Source: Knufia peltigerae | Lineage: Eukaryota > Ascomycota > Eurotiomycetes > Chaetothyriales > Trichomeriaceae | Length of the DNA: 50,995 nucleotides | Reading direction: 5' to 3' | NCBI GenBank assembly: GCA_030247855.1 | Contig: JAPDRN010000191.1 | Span: 1-50,995, forward strand | In this document: in pieces, positions 21,229 through 32,536 of the stretch | How the letters are laid out: each line of letters starts with the position of its first letter | Position numbering within the stretch: the stretch's first letter is position 1 | Position numbers and translations under genes: made by a program | The notes under the pieces: model-generated | Database searches by the model: none | Seen by the model: the letters and a program-made list of their open reading frames with translations, nothing else | Told to the model about the DNA's origin: nothing

Positions 21229-22133
21229 TGGTTCGAAGTCACTGCCTGTATAGTCTGACGGCACGTTTACTTGCCGCGAGAGGAGATGTGATAGCCAGGC
21301 CGCTCAGTACTTATCGACAAGAGGAACTCGTTGGCCTGTAGATGGCATCATCCTTCAAGTGATGTAACACGCAGCTACAATAGATGCAACCCGCTGAGGA
21401 AGCTCAGATGAACCCTTCCTTCCAATTGTCATGTTTTGCTTGACGCTTGCGGTGCGCTGATCTCGCAGAATCCGGCACAGTCTCTTGATGACAAAGGTCC
21501 TGACTCGACACGACGATGAGGCTTCGGACGAGTTCAGCAAGCGCTATGTTGGTGTTGAACTCATTGACGGCGCTAATCCTTTCCTCCAAGTCAAGCTGGG
21601 CTCATGTGGCTCCGCATCGTGTTCGTCGGTTTATCGGGAGTGCGGTCCTACGGTTCGGAGCCAGGATTGACAGCTGTGCGTTCGTTTGCGTATAGTAGAA
21701 GCAGACGGCTCCCCGGACCGGTTCCGTAACCAATAGTAAATAGCCCCTTTGCTATGGATTGTAGCGTCTGTGAACAAATGCATTTTATTTGCCATTTCGG
21801 TCGACGGCAAGGACCGCAAGATCGCCTTCGACCCTGGTATTCGTGCGACTCGAGGAAGTTCGTCGACGTCGGGAAGGTTGTAGACTTAAAAGCCGTGGCT
21901 TGGTGGTAAGGTAGCGTTGTGCCTACTGCAGAGGTGGGTGTGCGGACTACTTATTGCCCATTCCACACGACCGGGATACCAGCGTTTTAGGGGCAGCTCG
22001 AGGCGGCAAGGGCTTTGAACTTGGTTATGTTGCGAGCTTCCGACTTGCACCCACATCCGCAGATTGCAACTCAATTGGCCATGTCATGCTCACGAATCTG
22101 GCCACTATTTCCTATCTTATTAAGCTACAGAGA
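21229..22133. other. gene-free gap between convergent genes
   Basis: The 3' ends of the ABM-like gene (+) and the NLR gene (-) face each other across this gap. No coding sequence above about 60 codons is convincing, and no RNA gene is visible. Confidence 0.5.
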
Positions 22134-24793
22134 TCACGTCTTCTTTTGAGCGCGTTCGGCCATCTTCGTCGCCTTCTCGACCTTGCCCTGGTCGTGGTAC
22201 AAGATACTGAGGCTCAGAGCTGCCTCGCGTGTTAACGGATCTAGTGGCCCAAGCAGCGCCTCAAAGCCTCTGAGCGCTTCAGAAAACATCTCCTCTGCAG
22301 CTTGATCCTTTCCCTGGTCACGGTACAAACGGCCTAGATTATGAGTAGTGCTGAGGGTCCAGGTATGGTTGGGTCCCAGGGTTTTCTTCTTCCCAGCCAG
22401 CGCTCGATCGTACATCTCCTCCGATGCGTGAAATTTGCCCTGGTCCCGGTAAAGAGCTCCCAGGTTGTGAATGTTTGTGAGTGTCCAAGTATGCTCCGAC
22501 CCGAGAGCTTTCTGGTTCCCTGCCAACGCGCGTAAGTACATCTGTTCGGCCGCGTCCAGCTTTCCTTGGCTACGATAAGTACGCCCGAGGTTGTTGACTG
22601 TAACGAGGGTCAATGGGTGCTCGAGTCCAAGGATCTTCTCCTTCCCAGCCAGTGCCCTGAGATAGCTCTCTTCTGCCAGATCCACCTTTCCCTGGTCACG
22701 GTACAAAGCTCCTAGGCAGTGGATGGTGTTCAATGTTGATATGTGATCATTACCACGCGCTCTCTCATTCCCCGACAGCGCCCTTTTGAACGCTTGTTCG
22801 GCCATGGAGAACTCACTTTGATCCCGATACAAACGGCCAAGATTGAAAGCCGTCTCCAACGTCGAAACATGATCGGGTCCAAGGACCTTCTCCTTTCCTA
22901 CCAGCACTCGAGTGCACATCAGCTCGGCTTTTTCGAGCTGTTCCCACTCTCTTAGCAATCCTACAATGTCGTCTGTCGCAGTCTGCACCCTCTCCTCGGA
23001 CATGCAAAGCTGCCATAGACCGTCGAAGCGCGGAGATTCCAATTGTCGTACGTGTTCGAACAATCGTCGATTGGCTATCCAGAAATTAGGTGTTGAGTCT
23101 TGGTGCACATTGTAAGCAATGGATGTCAGGGCCGCAATGAACAACAGACGCTCTGGTGATTTTGTAAAAGACGCGACAAGCCAATCATGCAAGCAAGGGT
23201 GAAGCTGGAACGAGTTTCCCACTATATCTACAAGGCTGTAGTCGTACAGTTTTGACATGGCTCGCCGGAAATGAAGCTTACTCTCCGTCACACGACGTAG
23301 CCATGGCACTTCATCACTCGCGGCCGCGTGGATCAGATCGTACCAAATGTCGTGGCTGCCTAGGTACGCAAAGAATCGCAGGAGGCTGGCAGCGTCTTCG
23401 TTCTCGTTGCTGACCTGTTGTAAAGAGATCGACCACGTCGACTCCATCGGTCGTGATTCGAAGACGAGACGCTCTTCTACATCTGTTCCGACCAAATCGG
23501 CCCAAGTAGACTCATAAAGTGTGAGGTATTCGCCGCAGGATATATCTGGAGCGGACCGGAGAAAGGATCCAGCAGTTGCCAGCGCGAGAGGGAGTCCACT
23601 TAGGCGTTCCGCCAGAGCAGACGCGTCTTTATCTGAACGAGCCACATCAGTATCGTTCCCTGATATTACGCCGTCCAAGTCTTACCGGTTGTAAAGTCTC
23701 GCCCCGACCTCTGTGAGAGAATAGAAATGCTCACACCCGGATCTTGCAGCTTCTGCAACCTGATCTGCTGGCTGAAAGTCAACTTCGCCGATCGAGAAGT
23801 TAGAAGGATGCTGCCTTGAGACGTAAAGGGGAAAAACTTCTGCACATCAAACCCCGTTGGTGAGCGAGCTCCTTGCAAACATGGATCATCGTAGTTGTCA
23901 AAGATCGCCAGCCACTGGTCATTTCCCGGCTCCGAAAGCCAGTGCCGGAAGTTGTCGATTTGAAGCTTGTCCTCGTCAGCACTTCTTGTAACGGAAGAGA
24001 CAGAGCCATGAACAACCATGACACCAATTGCAGCCATGCTTTGTCTCAAACGTGCTTCGCCGGACGCGTCGAACCAGAAAACCGACGAGTACTCCTGGGC
24101 ACACTGACGCACGTGGGCCAGTGCCAGCTGAGTTTTGCCCATACCACCCATACCAACGATGCTGACAATCCGTTCGCGGCTTGGGTGGAATCTGGACAAG
24201 AGAAGCTTTTTGACTTGTTCGAGTTCGGGCTCTCTCCCGATGAATGCATCCGGTGCGATTCGAGGGGCTTGACTGAGGTGTACACCCCGAGACCATGATT
24301 TGGCTGGTGGATTTATTTGCAATTTTGACAACTCAGCCAGAATGAGCTCGCCGGTATCAACATGTCGTGTAGTTTGATATAACACTAGGATATCATTGTT
24401 CCGTTGGATGATGGTGAGTGTCTGGAGGATCTTGTCTTCCTTGGCTAGGCTCTTCAATGCCTTGCGAGTTCGTTCCAATTTTGAGGCATCTTTTGTTGGA
24501 ACGATTGCCGACAGGCAGGCCTGAATACGGGACACATGCTCGCAGGTGTTCTCGACAACATCTCTCACGTGTCTGATGGTATCCTCTGGAAGAGTGCCAG
24601 ACTCCGCTTGGACTCGAATCGATTCCAGTGTCTTCGTCAACAGAGGCAGCAGGATTGACAGGGCATGAAAGGTTTCTGGAATGTGCGGGGTTTGTACTGC
24701 AAACTCGCGCAACCGAGAGACAACTTTGCTGCTGATCTCTACGAGGGATGTGATGGACGCGACGAGACCGATGACAGCTGCAACCTCAGCCAT
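22134..24793 (-). CDS. NLR/STAND receptor: HeLo/SesA-like N-domain, NB-ARC, TPR
   Basis: Exons 24793-23686 and 23632-22134, joined over a 53-base intron (GTAAGA, CTGAT branch, TTCAG), give 868 residues. Residues 1-130 form a helical N-domain of the kind found on fungal NLRs (start MAEVAAVIGLVASITSLVE). The NB-ARC region starts near 185 (FIGREPELEQV) and has a P-loop (VGMGGMGKTQLA), a Walker B-like LAIFDNYDD, GSILLTSRS and, after the splice, LSGLPLALATAG. A winged-helix-like part follows. The C-terminus has six 42-residue TPRs of kinesin light-chain type (units ending LGRLYRDQ or LGALYRDQ) plus a partial seventh. Such proteins are thought to act in fungal non-self recognition and regulated cell death, with TPRs as the sensor. 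The start at 24793 fits the usual N-terminus; an in-frame ATG lies 11 codons upstream. No breaks are seen. Confidence 0.92.
22140..22950 (-). repeat. TPR-encoding tandem repeat, 126-base units
   Basis: Six consecutive 42-codon units and a partial seventh encode TPRs with the shared pattern AE-x-x-x-x-RAL-x-GK, LG-x-x-H-x-x-TL and NLG-x-LYRDQ. Units three to five are the most alike. This is typical of the variable sensor part of fungal NLRs. Confidence 0.85.
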
Positions 24794-25447
24794 GTTAGAA
24801 TAGAAGCCAGCCTTGACACCGAGCAATATATTAGGTCAGTCGGAAGAGGGACCAGCCGCGAACTAGTGCAAATTGCATGTAGGTGGAAGGATGTTTTGAG
24901 TGGGACGCAGCCTCGAGTAGAAAACAGCCGCAACTCGATGTTGTAGTATGCTGCTCAGTGTAGCGATATAAGGGAAGTCTTCAGACTGTTCGGCTGTAGT
25001 AGTTCATTGAGAGGAAGTGGCGCAATATGGCCATCTTCGAGGCTACAAGCACTTATTCGCGCTCGAGAAGTACCCAGGGATTGAGCGAAACGTTAGGCAG
25101 ACTTGGATGATGTGATGCCTAGAGGGCTTGGTAGAGGACGCCTAAGAGAACTATCTCTCTTCCACTAAAGTACGCATTGAATAGGGAATTTTGGAATCGT
25201 TTTGGTAACCACCTCAGGTGGGTATACTTTGGGACTCGAGTAGTCCAAACACAAATCTACGGACACGCCTGGCAATGACTGCCACTAACATGATCTATCG
25301 TGATACTCAGCTGATGCTGATGTGCATCTAGTTTGTTCCAAACGCCCCTTTCACTCCTGCATTGTCATCATGCAACTTTCTGAAAATCACACAAAAAAGA
25401 GGCAACACCAGCAACATTGTAATACAGTAGATTCAATTTCGTGAACC
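24794..25447. other. NLR upstream region
   Basis: This gap should contain the NLR promoter and the 3' flank of the zinc-finger-like gene, both on the minus strand. No further feature is recognised. Confidence 0.45.
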
Positions 25448-26308
25448 TCACCAGCCTGCATCGCTTCCATTATGAGATGGTATGCGCTTGTGTGGGCTCA
25501 TATTGTGGCCTCTGCGTATGTGTTCATCATACTTTGTCTGACAATTGTATGTCATGGAGTCGTCATAGTCACAATACTCGCATGTCCGACGTTGACGGTG
25601 CTGCTCCCTTTCTCGTTGGCTGGCAAATGTCTCGGAGCAGGTGTTGCATCTGATAGACGATGATCGATGTTCAGGTCGATGTTCACGAAGCACAGGGCCA
25701 AAGTCGATGTCAGCGCCGCAATTCAGCAAAAAGGTCAGGGCAGCATTGATGCTGCTGGTATCTGAACGAGATGTTTTGTCTATCTCGGGACTTATGCGGT
25801 CCATGTTGACGGCGGGAGGTCTGCTGATAAGTCCCGCCGCAGCTGCCTCTCGTACGGCAGTGGAGGTAAGTCGGATGGTGATCCCTCGCTGCTGGAGCAC
25901 CATGATCATTTCGTAGATCTGCAAGAACGGAATCTCTTGCGACGCATTTATGCCCGGAACAAGGGGATCGAATTCGTCCAGATCCTGTTGCTCTTTCTTG
26001 CGTCCTGTTTTGTGACGACTAGGACCTCCATCCCGGACATTCTCTCGAAGGTCTCCTTGGCGATTCATTTTGGACTGGTAGAGGCCTTTTTCAATGGGAG
26101 AGAGATATAGGGGTAATTGAGGAATTCCTGTGGAAGCTGAAAGGTCGAAAATAGTGGTCGAGGAACCGAAGCCACGCTTGAACGGGCACCTCTTTAGACT
26201 ATCGTTTGACAAGATGGAGGTCTTGTCAGTAGTTCTGTATACTACCGGCCGTGGGCTGCTGTGTCTGCGTTTCGAAACACTTCTGGCGTTGGGCAAGAAC
26301 GGCGGCAT
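25448..26308 (-). CDS. orphan protein with C-terminal zinc-finger-like region
   Basis: A single open frame of 286 residues starts at a real ATG (26308). The first 110 residues are basic and Ser/Arg-rich. The middle (about 110-215) is helical-looking, with EIPFLQIYEMIMVLQQRG and a short ankyrin-like phrase, LTFLLNCGADIDFG. The C-terminus carries possible zinc ligands: CNTC at 221-224 with H237, then CEYC at 243-246 with H263 and H268, a C-x2-C-x16-H-x4-H pattern that is looser than a classical C2H2 finger. No signal peptide or membrane segment is seen. I do not recognise a family. Its stop lies 654 bases upstream of the NLR start, on the same strand. The intact 286-codon frame supports a gene, but unseen introns are possible. 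Confidence 0.55.
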   Translation of the reverse strand: MPPFLPNARSVSKRRHSSPRPVVYRTTDKTSILSNDSLKRCPFKRGFGSSTTIFDLSASTGIPQLPLYLSPIEKGLYQSKMNRQGDLRENVRDGGPSRHKTGRKKEQQDLDEFDPLVPGINASQEIPFLQIYEMIMVLQQRGITIRLTSTAVREAAAAGLISRPPAVNMDRISPEIDKTSRSDTSSINAALTFLLNCGADIDFGPVLREHRPEHRSSSIRCNTCSETFASQREREQHRQRRTCEYCDYDDSMTYNCQTKYDEHIRRGHNMSPHKRIPSHNGSDAGW

Positions 26309-27505
26309 CTGCTGTCAATTTGTAGTCATCATAGATATGCGAACTGAAGATTGGTGATCAGGCTGAGCTAGTCAGAGGAGGGGAAGTGGATGCTTTTCAG
26401 TCCCGGTCGTAAGGCCTTTGAAGGCAGACCGCGACGTCTAGAACTTCCTGGTTGCGAGGCTCAGCAAAAACTTTTGCGCCTTGCGAGGCATTGACACGAA
26501 TAGTACCATGCATCATTGCCTGTTTTGGGCGTTGGCAGGCTGTGGTTCGTCGTTTGTAGGTGCCCAACTGCAAGGTTGCCTTTCCGTTCGTATTTGACCC
26601 TAGTATACAATCAGGCAAACGCGGTGTGTGGCCTTACCGGTTAGTCGATCAGAGGATTGAACCGCGAATGGCAGTTCTGTATGTTTGCCACGTACTTCAC
26701 GAAGGATTATGCAGGGATGATACGCAATAGATGAGGTGATGTTTGAGCCTTCTTTGGCGCTGGGCACTTATGACACATTCCCGGGGGGGTTGACTCTGGT
26801 CAAGGGTTTCCTTGCCACCACAAAGATGCTGCCTGATTAACTTCAAGTCGAGCAGAATTCCGCAAACTTTCGCTCAAAGGGTTCGAGGCGTTCAGGCTGT
26901 GAGTCGAAACAAGATCAGGGTCGTCTCGAGACAAAAGGAGAGCAAGCATGCACAAAAGTGACTTATTCGACCCAGAAGGCACAATTAGAACTACCCTGAC
27001 TTGTTTGATCCGTCTGACACCAACGACGCCCGAGATGCTGTCTTTCAACTTTGTCAGACATTGTGGATTTTTCATTGGTCATAGCATTCCTGTCACGTGG
27101 CACGGAGGACGACTTCTCCCCTCCACATTTTGCAAACGGCGTTTATGCCGACGATGCCGTTCCAACCGGCAATTGCGTCTTGTTGAAGATTTCGAGTTTC
27201 AGCATCAACCCGGAACGAGAAGCACGTCCGTCTCCGCAGTGTTTCTGCGTCGGCGTCGGTGAGTACGGCCGGCTCATGCCCGTCGAGTGGCCATTCAACA
27301 GCGTTACACAATGCCGAATGGAACGACATATCGACCGTGAAAGGACGGGTTTCTTTGCTTCGTCTTCATGCTTGACTTCTTCATTCTCTGCTTTGTATTT
27401 ATTCTCTCCTAAATCGAAGAACGTTGTGAAATTATCTTCTTGTCTTCTTAAACAATAGCTACATCGGAGCAAGATCGAGATCAAGAATAATCTCGAGCAA
27501 TCACA
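26309..27505. other. divergent intergenic region upstream of the dehydrogenase
   Basis: The gap lies between two divergent starts. A CACGTG core sits at 27094-27099, about 410 bases upstream of the dehydrogenase ATG. Open frames of 73-135 codons on both strands at 26.4-27.5 kb have no recognisable domain and are not called. Confidence 0.45.
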
Positions 27506-28962
27506 ATGGCCATAACTCCCTCCACAAACGCCTATCCTAAGGTGGCCTTCATTGGCCTCGGAGCCATGGGCTTCGCCATGTCAACACATCTCGTGCGAAC
27601 AGGATTTCCAGTCATCGGCTACGATATCTATGGCCCGACGCTGGATCGATGGCAATCGACGTGCGACGAGATATCCGGGTCAAAAGCTACCACCGCTAAA
27701 TCTCCATCAGAAGCAGTCCAGGGCGTTTCAGTGGTGTGTTTAATGGTCGCAAATCATCACCACGTCCACTCCGCGTTGTTTGATGATAAAGTCGGAGCTG
27801 TCCATGCCCTTCCCAAGGACTGCACGGTGATAATTCATGCCACGATTCCGCCCACCGAGCCATCATCTGTACGCGTGAGACTGACGGAGGACTTCAAACG
27901 CCCTGACGTCAAGTTGATTGATGCGCCTGTGTCTGGTGGAGCGGCGAGATCCATTAACGGCACTTTGACAATAATGGCTGCGTCCGACAGTCCCAAGAAT
28001 CTAGAACAACCTGACGCAAGGGCCGTTCTCGACAATGTAGCCAGCAAGGGCAAGACACTCTTCATCATTCCTGGCTCTTTAGGTGCTGGCCAATCTGCCA
28101 AAGCGCTCAACCAAGTGCAAGCGGGCATCCATATCCCCTCCGCATCGGAGATCATGGGCCTAGCGGCGGTCCACGGTGTTGACACGCAGAAGTTCTATGA
28201 CTACCTCGTCTCGAAAGACGGTTCAGGCAAGAATCCGGTGGGCTGGAGTTGGATGCTGGACAATCGCGGACCGAGAATGCTAAGTGCGACCCCACCCATG
28301 GCATCTGCTACCCTTATCATCAACAAGGATGTTGGTATCATCCGGGACGAAGAGACAAGACTCAACGTCGCATTGCCGCTCTTGAACAGGTCAAGCGAAG
28401 TCCTCAAGGACGTGATGCAAACCCACGCTACGGCCGACGATAGTTGCATCGTACAGTACTATCTGGGCTTCGGATCTGACAAGGAGAACTTGGTCGTTGA
28501 ACTGGCAGGCAAGCCTACCGTCTCGGCCAGTGAACAAGATAGCCTGATCCAGGACTTGGCTACAGCACATGGAATCATCCACCTCGTTTCTGCGTTTGAG
28601 ACAATCAGCTTTGCACAAGCTCTCGATCTCATGCGTCCCGAGCAACGAAAGCAATGGTTCACCTTGATCTCCGGTGCCGCAGGTGGCAGTACGATTTTCT
28701 CAGATGTCATCCCAAGAGCATTTGAAGATACAGAAGGCATTGAAGCAGCTTTTAAAAAGTATGCAAAGGAGAAGTTTGGAGGTGCTTCAGACAAGGTGGT
28801 AAGTAAATTCACCGTCTCCCCTCATCTGATAACAAGTTGTGCATTTGGACTGATTGGCCGTGTGACCAGCTTAATCTCATCAAGCATGCTAAGAGCCAGA
28901 ATTATGAGCCACGAATCCTAGAGGCTGCCATGAGCCATTTCCAGAAATTCATTCAGGCATAG
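27506..28962 (+). CDS. 6PGDH/3-hydroxyacid dehydrogenase family protein (LtnD/HIBDH-like)
   Basis: Exons 27506-28798 and 28870-28962 (71-base intron, GTAAGT donor, GACCAG acceptor) give 461 residues. The N-terminus has the dinucleotide loop VAFIGLGAMGFAM (G17, G19, G22). VCLMVANHH and the substrate-binding signature DAPVSGGAARS follow. The catalytic-lysine helix is GQSAKALNQVQ, with Gln where many relatives have a second Asn. The helical C-terminal domain contains GWSWMLDNRGPRML and INKDVGIIRDE. These mark the beta-hydroxyacid dehydrogenase family, which oxidises 3-hydroxyacids with NAD(P). The extra 130 residues are longer than bacterial HIBDH or LtnD and resemble a second helical domain. 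The exact substrate (threonate-like, hydroxyisobutyrate or other) is unknown. The second exon supplies a continuous helical tail ending FQKFIQA. No peroxisomal or mitochondrial signal is obvious. Confidence 0.9.
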
Positions 28963-29469
28963 ACAATCATGCGTCCTGGCCAATTATCTTCAATTGGCTT
29001 CGATCTCGTGCATTTCAAATATGGCGCTTTGGTGTTTTGGAATCATCGGAATTGCTGCCGCAAGCAAGAGACTTCCTCGAAGTGGTAGATACGAGTCTCA
29101 GTATAGGCTCCTTTGGTATTGGTACCGCTTTCGTTGTCTCTGTCACGAGAGCAGATATCAATGAGGAATTTGTGGCCCGTGAGAAAGTTGGACTATCATC
29201 CAAGGTTTTCAGTATCAAGCAAAAGTCAGAAAGATTTGTGCCCAGTTAGGCCCACCAACCTGGGGCCAGCCTTGGGGGCATGTCCATCATGGGGTCGAAT
29301 GGGCATTTTACTCGAGTCATTGTGGCCCGGCAAAATGCTCAGATATCAGGGTAAATATAATATCACCACATCTATTCTCGCTGGATGTCACTGCATATTC
29401 TTCACTTCCTCAACATCATGTTATCATTGCCGACACTCTGATCCCGCTATTCTCTTCTACTGTCCCTTC
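28963..29469. other. gap between convergent dehydrogenase and carbonic anhydrase genes
   Basis: Both genes end here. A 70-codon frame on either strand near 29.0-29.25 kb shows no known motif and is not called. Confidence 0.45.
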
Positions 29470-30203
29470 TCAGACTTTGACTTCGTTGAGATGTCCAGTC
29501 TTGATGTCGAAGACAAAACCTCGCGTGTTCGCCTTGAGCTCTTCTGGCACCAGAGCCGAAGCTCTCAAGAAATCGATACTTTTCCTGACGTTCTCATCAA
29601 GTGATCTGCATGCGAGTACTTGAGCATCTTCCTCACAACATCATGAGGACGTATGAAATACATACCCTGTGATTTCGCCAAAACTCAACCCATCGATTTG
29701 CTGCTTGAGGTCTGGTGCACGCTCTCTCAGACCTTCCTTCACCTTCGCATCCCGAAAATGGGTCGCACCGCAATCTAGGAAGGCCGACTCGTGAGTATCA
29801 AACTTATTCATGCAGCAATTGAGTCCGACTAACCAGTGTGCTGGACAATGATACACTCTTTGAAATGGAGGAGGGAGTCAAGCGAGAGCACATGTTCCAA
29901 CAGGAATTGAGCATTGCCTCCAGGAACGCGAAACACTACTGCCTCTGGATATTTGTCAGCGATCCTTGGTCATTGAGCCTGAGGGAACAAAGGCCGCTTT
30001 ACCTCCAGTTTGCAGGTTGAACATGTTCTCTGGAATGGTTCTTGGATCTGCGCATGTGACTGTTGCCATGTTAGGGCCTGATGGAACTCATTGCCGCTCG
30101 AACACTGTAGGCACTTACTGATCAATATCCGAGCCAGCTTCTCAGGTTCGATCTCCAACAATGAAGGAAGGGGTTGGAACTCGGCGAGAGTAGCCCTGGT
30201 CAT
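29470..30203 (-). CDS. beta-carbonic anhydrase-like protein (five exons)
   Basis: Five exons (30203-30119, 30059-30003, 29944-29834, 29774-29666, 29605-29470) with introns of 58-60 bases give 165 residues. The unspliced frames look like scraps; splicing restores one continuous protein. Beta-carbonic anhydrases hydrate CO2 to bicarbonate with a zinc held by Cys-His-Cys. Here the ligands are C31, H83 and C86 (CADPR and HTDCG), and the Asp-Arg dyad is D33-R35, so the active site is complete. The family phrase RGFVFDIKTGHLNEV closes the protein. It is short for the family and lacks a targeting peptide, so it is probably cytosolic. The gene is divergent from the transcription-factor-like gene, with 740 bases between starts. 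Every junction keeps the frame and uses GT/AG (GTAAGT, GTAAAG, GTTAGT, GTATGT). Confidence 0.9.
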
Positions 30204-30943
30204 GTTTTAGCCAAAGCACATCGCTAGAGGAAGAAGTCATACTCATGGCGTTGCAGAAGTTCCTGGCTGGTCAGGGCCATTTGTGATGCTCTAGAACGAT
30301 ATGACTCGACCGAGTTCGGAGCTGTCTTTGGGTCTAGGCTGTTTCAGATGCGAGAAGGCTGCGAGTGATGCTGTCGAGATGAGATTGTCTCTTTTAGCGA
30401 ACGCTTCACCTCTTTATATCCAGACGTTGCGGCGACATGGTCCCAGCATCTTGGAATGCGAAACTCCGGCCTTACCGTAGTAGACATGTGATTGCTTTCC
30501 GGAAATCAACAAATGCCCAAAGCAGGATATGATCTGTTTCAGCAAGGTATTAAGACTGGATTGTGGGAAGGTGTCCTATGTGTCCAGTTTAATAATCATT
30601 TCCAGGCACATTGTGAATCTACCCTGGGTAGACACTCTCCGTCTTCACGCTATTCCTTTTTGGGGCAGTTGTACCCTGGTCATTGTCGCTTACAAAGAAT
30701 GGATAGTCATCTCAGAAACGTCGATATACGCTGGTGTCTCACAGCTCGCCAATAAGTATGATGTCTTTGCCTCAACAAGTCGACGCGTCGTACACATGCG
30801 GAATATATCAAATGCCCTTTGGAGGCATTTGTGGTGTCTTACTCAAGGCTGTCCGGACGTCTGGGACAGGAGACGTTCAGTAACTCAGGCCTCATAGACT
30901 GCTGCACCACGACTAGTCGCCTCTCATCCCTTGACCCATCAAC
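30204..30943. promoter_or_regulatory. divergent promoter region between carbonic anhydrase and TF-like genes
   Basis: The 740-base region lies between two divergent start codons and should hold both promoters. A 122-codon plus-strand frame at 30529-30897 has no recognisable domain. No specific operator was recognised. Confidence 0.4.
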
Positions 30944-32536
30944 ATGCAGCTCTCATTCATTAATCAAGGAGCGAATACTCGCAGCCTAAGCGAGGCAGAC
31001 CGGAGTACGATACGTCGGATCTCTCGACAAGTGGGAGCGGCAACCCGCAAAGCCAACGGTAACGGGAAGAAGGTCAACACACTGCAAATCCCCGACTTCC
31101 TGATGTCTAGTCTTGGAGCAAATTATGAGGTGCAAGCTCCTTTAACAAACGCCCCAGGGCGCCACAAGTTGCTCAAGCCTAGACCAAAAGTCTCTGATTT
31201 GCGATCTAAGAAGATTCCCAGCAACGCGCCTGAGGGTGAACAGTGGATGACGGCCATCCCTGCTTCGTTGTCGTTCAAACCGAATGGGCGGCCCATCCCC
31301 TCAGGCATGTCTGTCTTCATGCTGCCCGACCTCACTGCAAAGCTGCTTGATTATGCTACCACTGTTGATTTGCTCGCCAACCCGGCCAGGTGGATCAAGG
31401 CGTTCCGCCTGAGCAACCCTTCGGCCCTACAGCTTCTCCCACAACGCTACGGTTATAGCAAATGCCTAGATGATGCCATTGATTGCGCGGCTGGACGCAT
31501 TCGCCTATGTCTAGCTGGGGATGAGTCTGCACAGCAGTCTGATAAGCTTGAGGTTGACAAATTGTATGGCCGAGCTTTGAGGAGCCTAAGCCTAGCCATT
31601 GCCGCCCCCAGTCCGATTGACTGGACCGTGTGGTACGCAACTTTGACATTGCTTCTTGCTGAGGTGAGGAAGTTGATTCTTCACGATGATTCTTGTATAT
31701 TGACGTGACTAGGTGTTGGACAACAATAGCCAGAATGGGTGGATCATGCATGCACGTGGCGCGTTCGATGTGCTGCTGGCTTTGGGCCCCGACAAGATCC
31801 ACACAGAAGTCGAGAAGGGTCTACTCATCACGCAGGGTGGTGGTATGGTGAGTTAACATGCCCGGGACTCTGACCGTCACAAAACTGAACGTTTTTCCAG
31901 ATCATGGAAGCCACTTTTGCCAATATTGACTGTTTTCTGAGTCGGGCAGAGTGGCAATCAGCCTTGCAACGCTGCATAGATCCTTCATCTCAAGCAGGAA
32001 AACGCTCTGAATCGGCGATCAAGCTATGGATGATTCTAGCTCGTGTGCCGGGAATCTTCAGGAGCATCACCGAGGTTGTTATGCATCGGAATAACACCGA
32101 ACTCAAGGCTGCATTGATCGACCAACTTCGTATCTTGCTTGCCGAATTGACATATTGGGGCCGCCACCTTCGCTCTGAAACAGGCAGCTTTCGCAGTCGA
32201 TATGCACGGAGACACTATCAATCAACCACCACCAGATACCTGTTGTTCTTAACATTGGCCTACCGTTTTCAGACTGCTCTTGATGTCGCTTCGGCACCTA
32301 CGGCAGAGGCGAATGCCGTCGAGGCTGCGTCTTGCCTTGAGATAGTCATCGAGTCGCACCAACGCAAGCCTGGATCAGCTCCGACGCTGAGACTCGCGAG
32401 GAAGATAGTTGATTCGATTAACACTACCACGGCGTGTTGGTCCCGGCCACAATCAAGTGACCCAACAGCTCAATCAGGGACAATTGCACCCGAAGTGTTC
32501 ACACAATGGTCTACGTTGGTGGGAAGGGTGGTATGA
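30944..32536 (+). CDS. fungal transcription-factor-like protein without zinc cluster (Fungal_trans_2-like)
   Basis: Exons 30944-31663, 31713-31847 and 31901-32536 (introns of 49 and 53 bases) give 496 residues. The N-terminus (FINQGANTRSLSEADRST, then IRRISRQV) has the FxN...R..VR layout seen in zinc-cluster-less relatives of Zn2Cys6 regulators. A mid-homology, helical body follows, with SLSLAIAAPSPIDWTVWYAT before the first splice and GWIMHARGAFDVLLALGP after it. These match the fungal transcription-factor regulatory region (PF11951 type). No Cys-rich DNA-binding motif is seen at either end, so direct DNA binding is doubtful. It may be a degenerate or co-regulator member. It shares a promoter region with the carbonic anhydrase gene. 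A further exon past 32536 cannot be excluded, since a GTATGA donor overlaps the stop. Confidence 0.75.

Noticed and set aside
21228..21245. GGTTCGAAGTC resembling a tRNA B box
   Set aside because: No A box and no cloverleaf around it. It sits directly after the ABM-like stop codon.
23660..23685. A 26-base intron in the NLR gene (GTAAGA to ATATCAG)
   Set aside because: Too short for a spliceosomal intron. The 53-base version with a branch site restores the frame.
27051..27458. 135-codon frame upstream of the dehydrogenase
   Set aside because: No motif, overlaps a similar-length frame on the other strand, and covers the likely promoter and leader.
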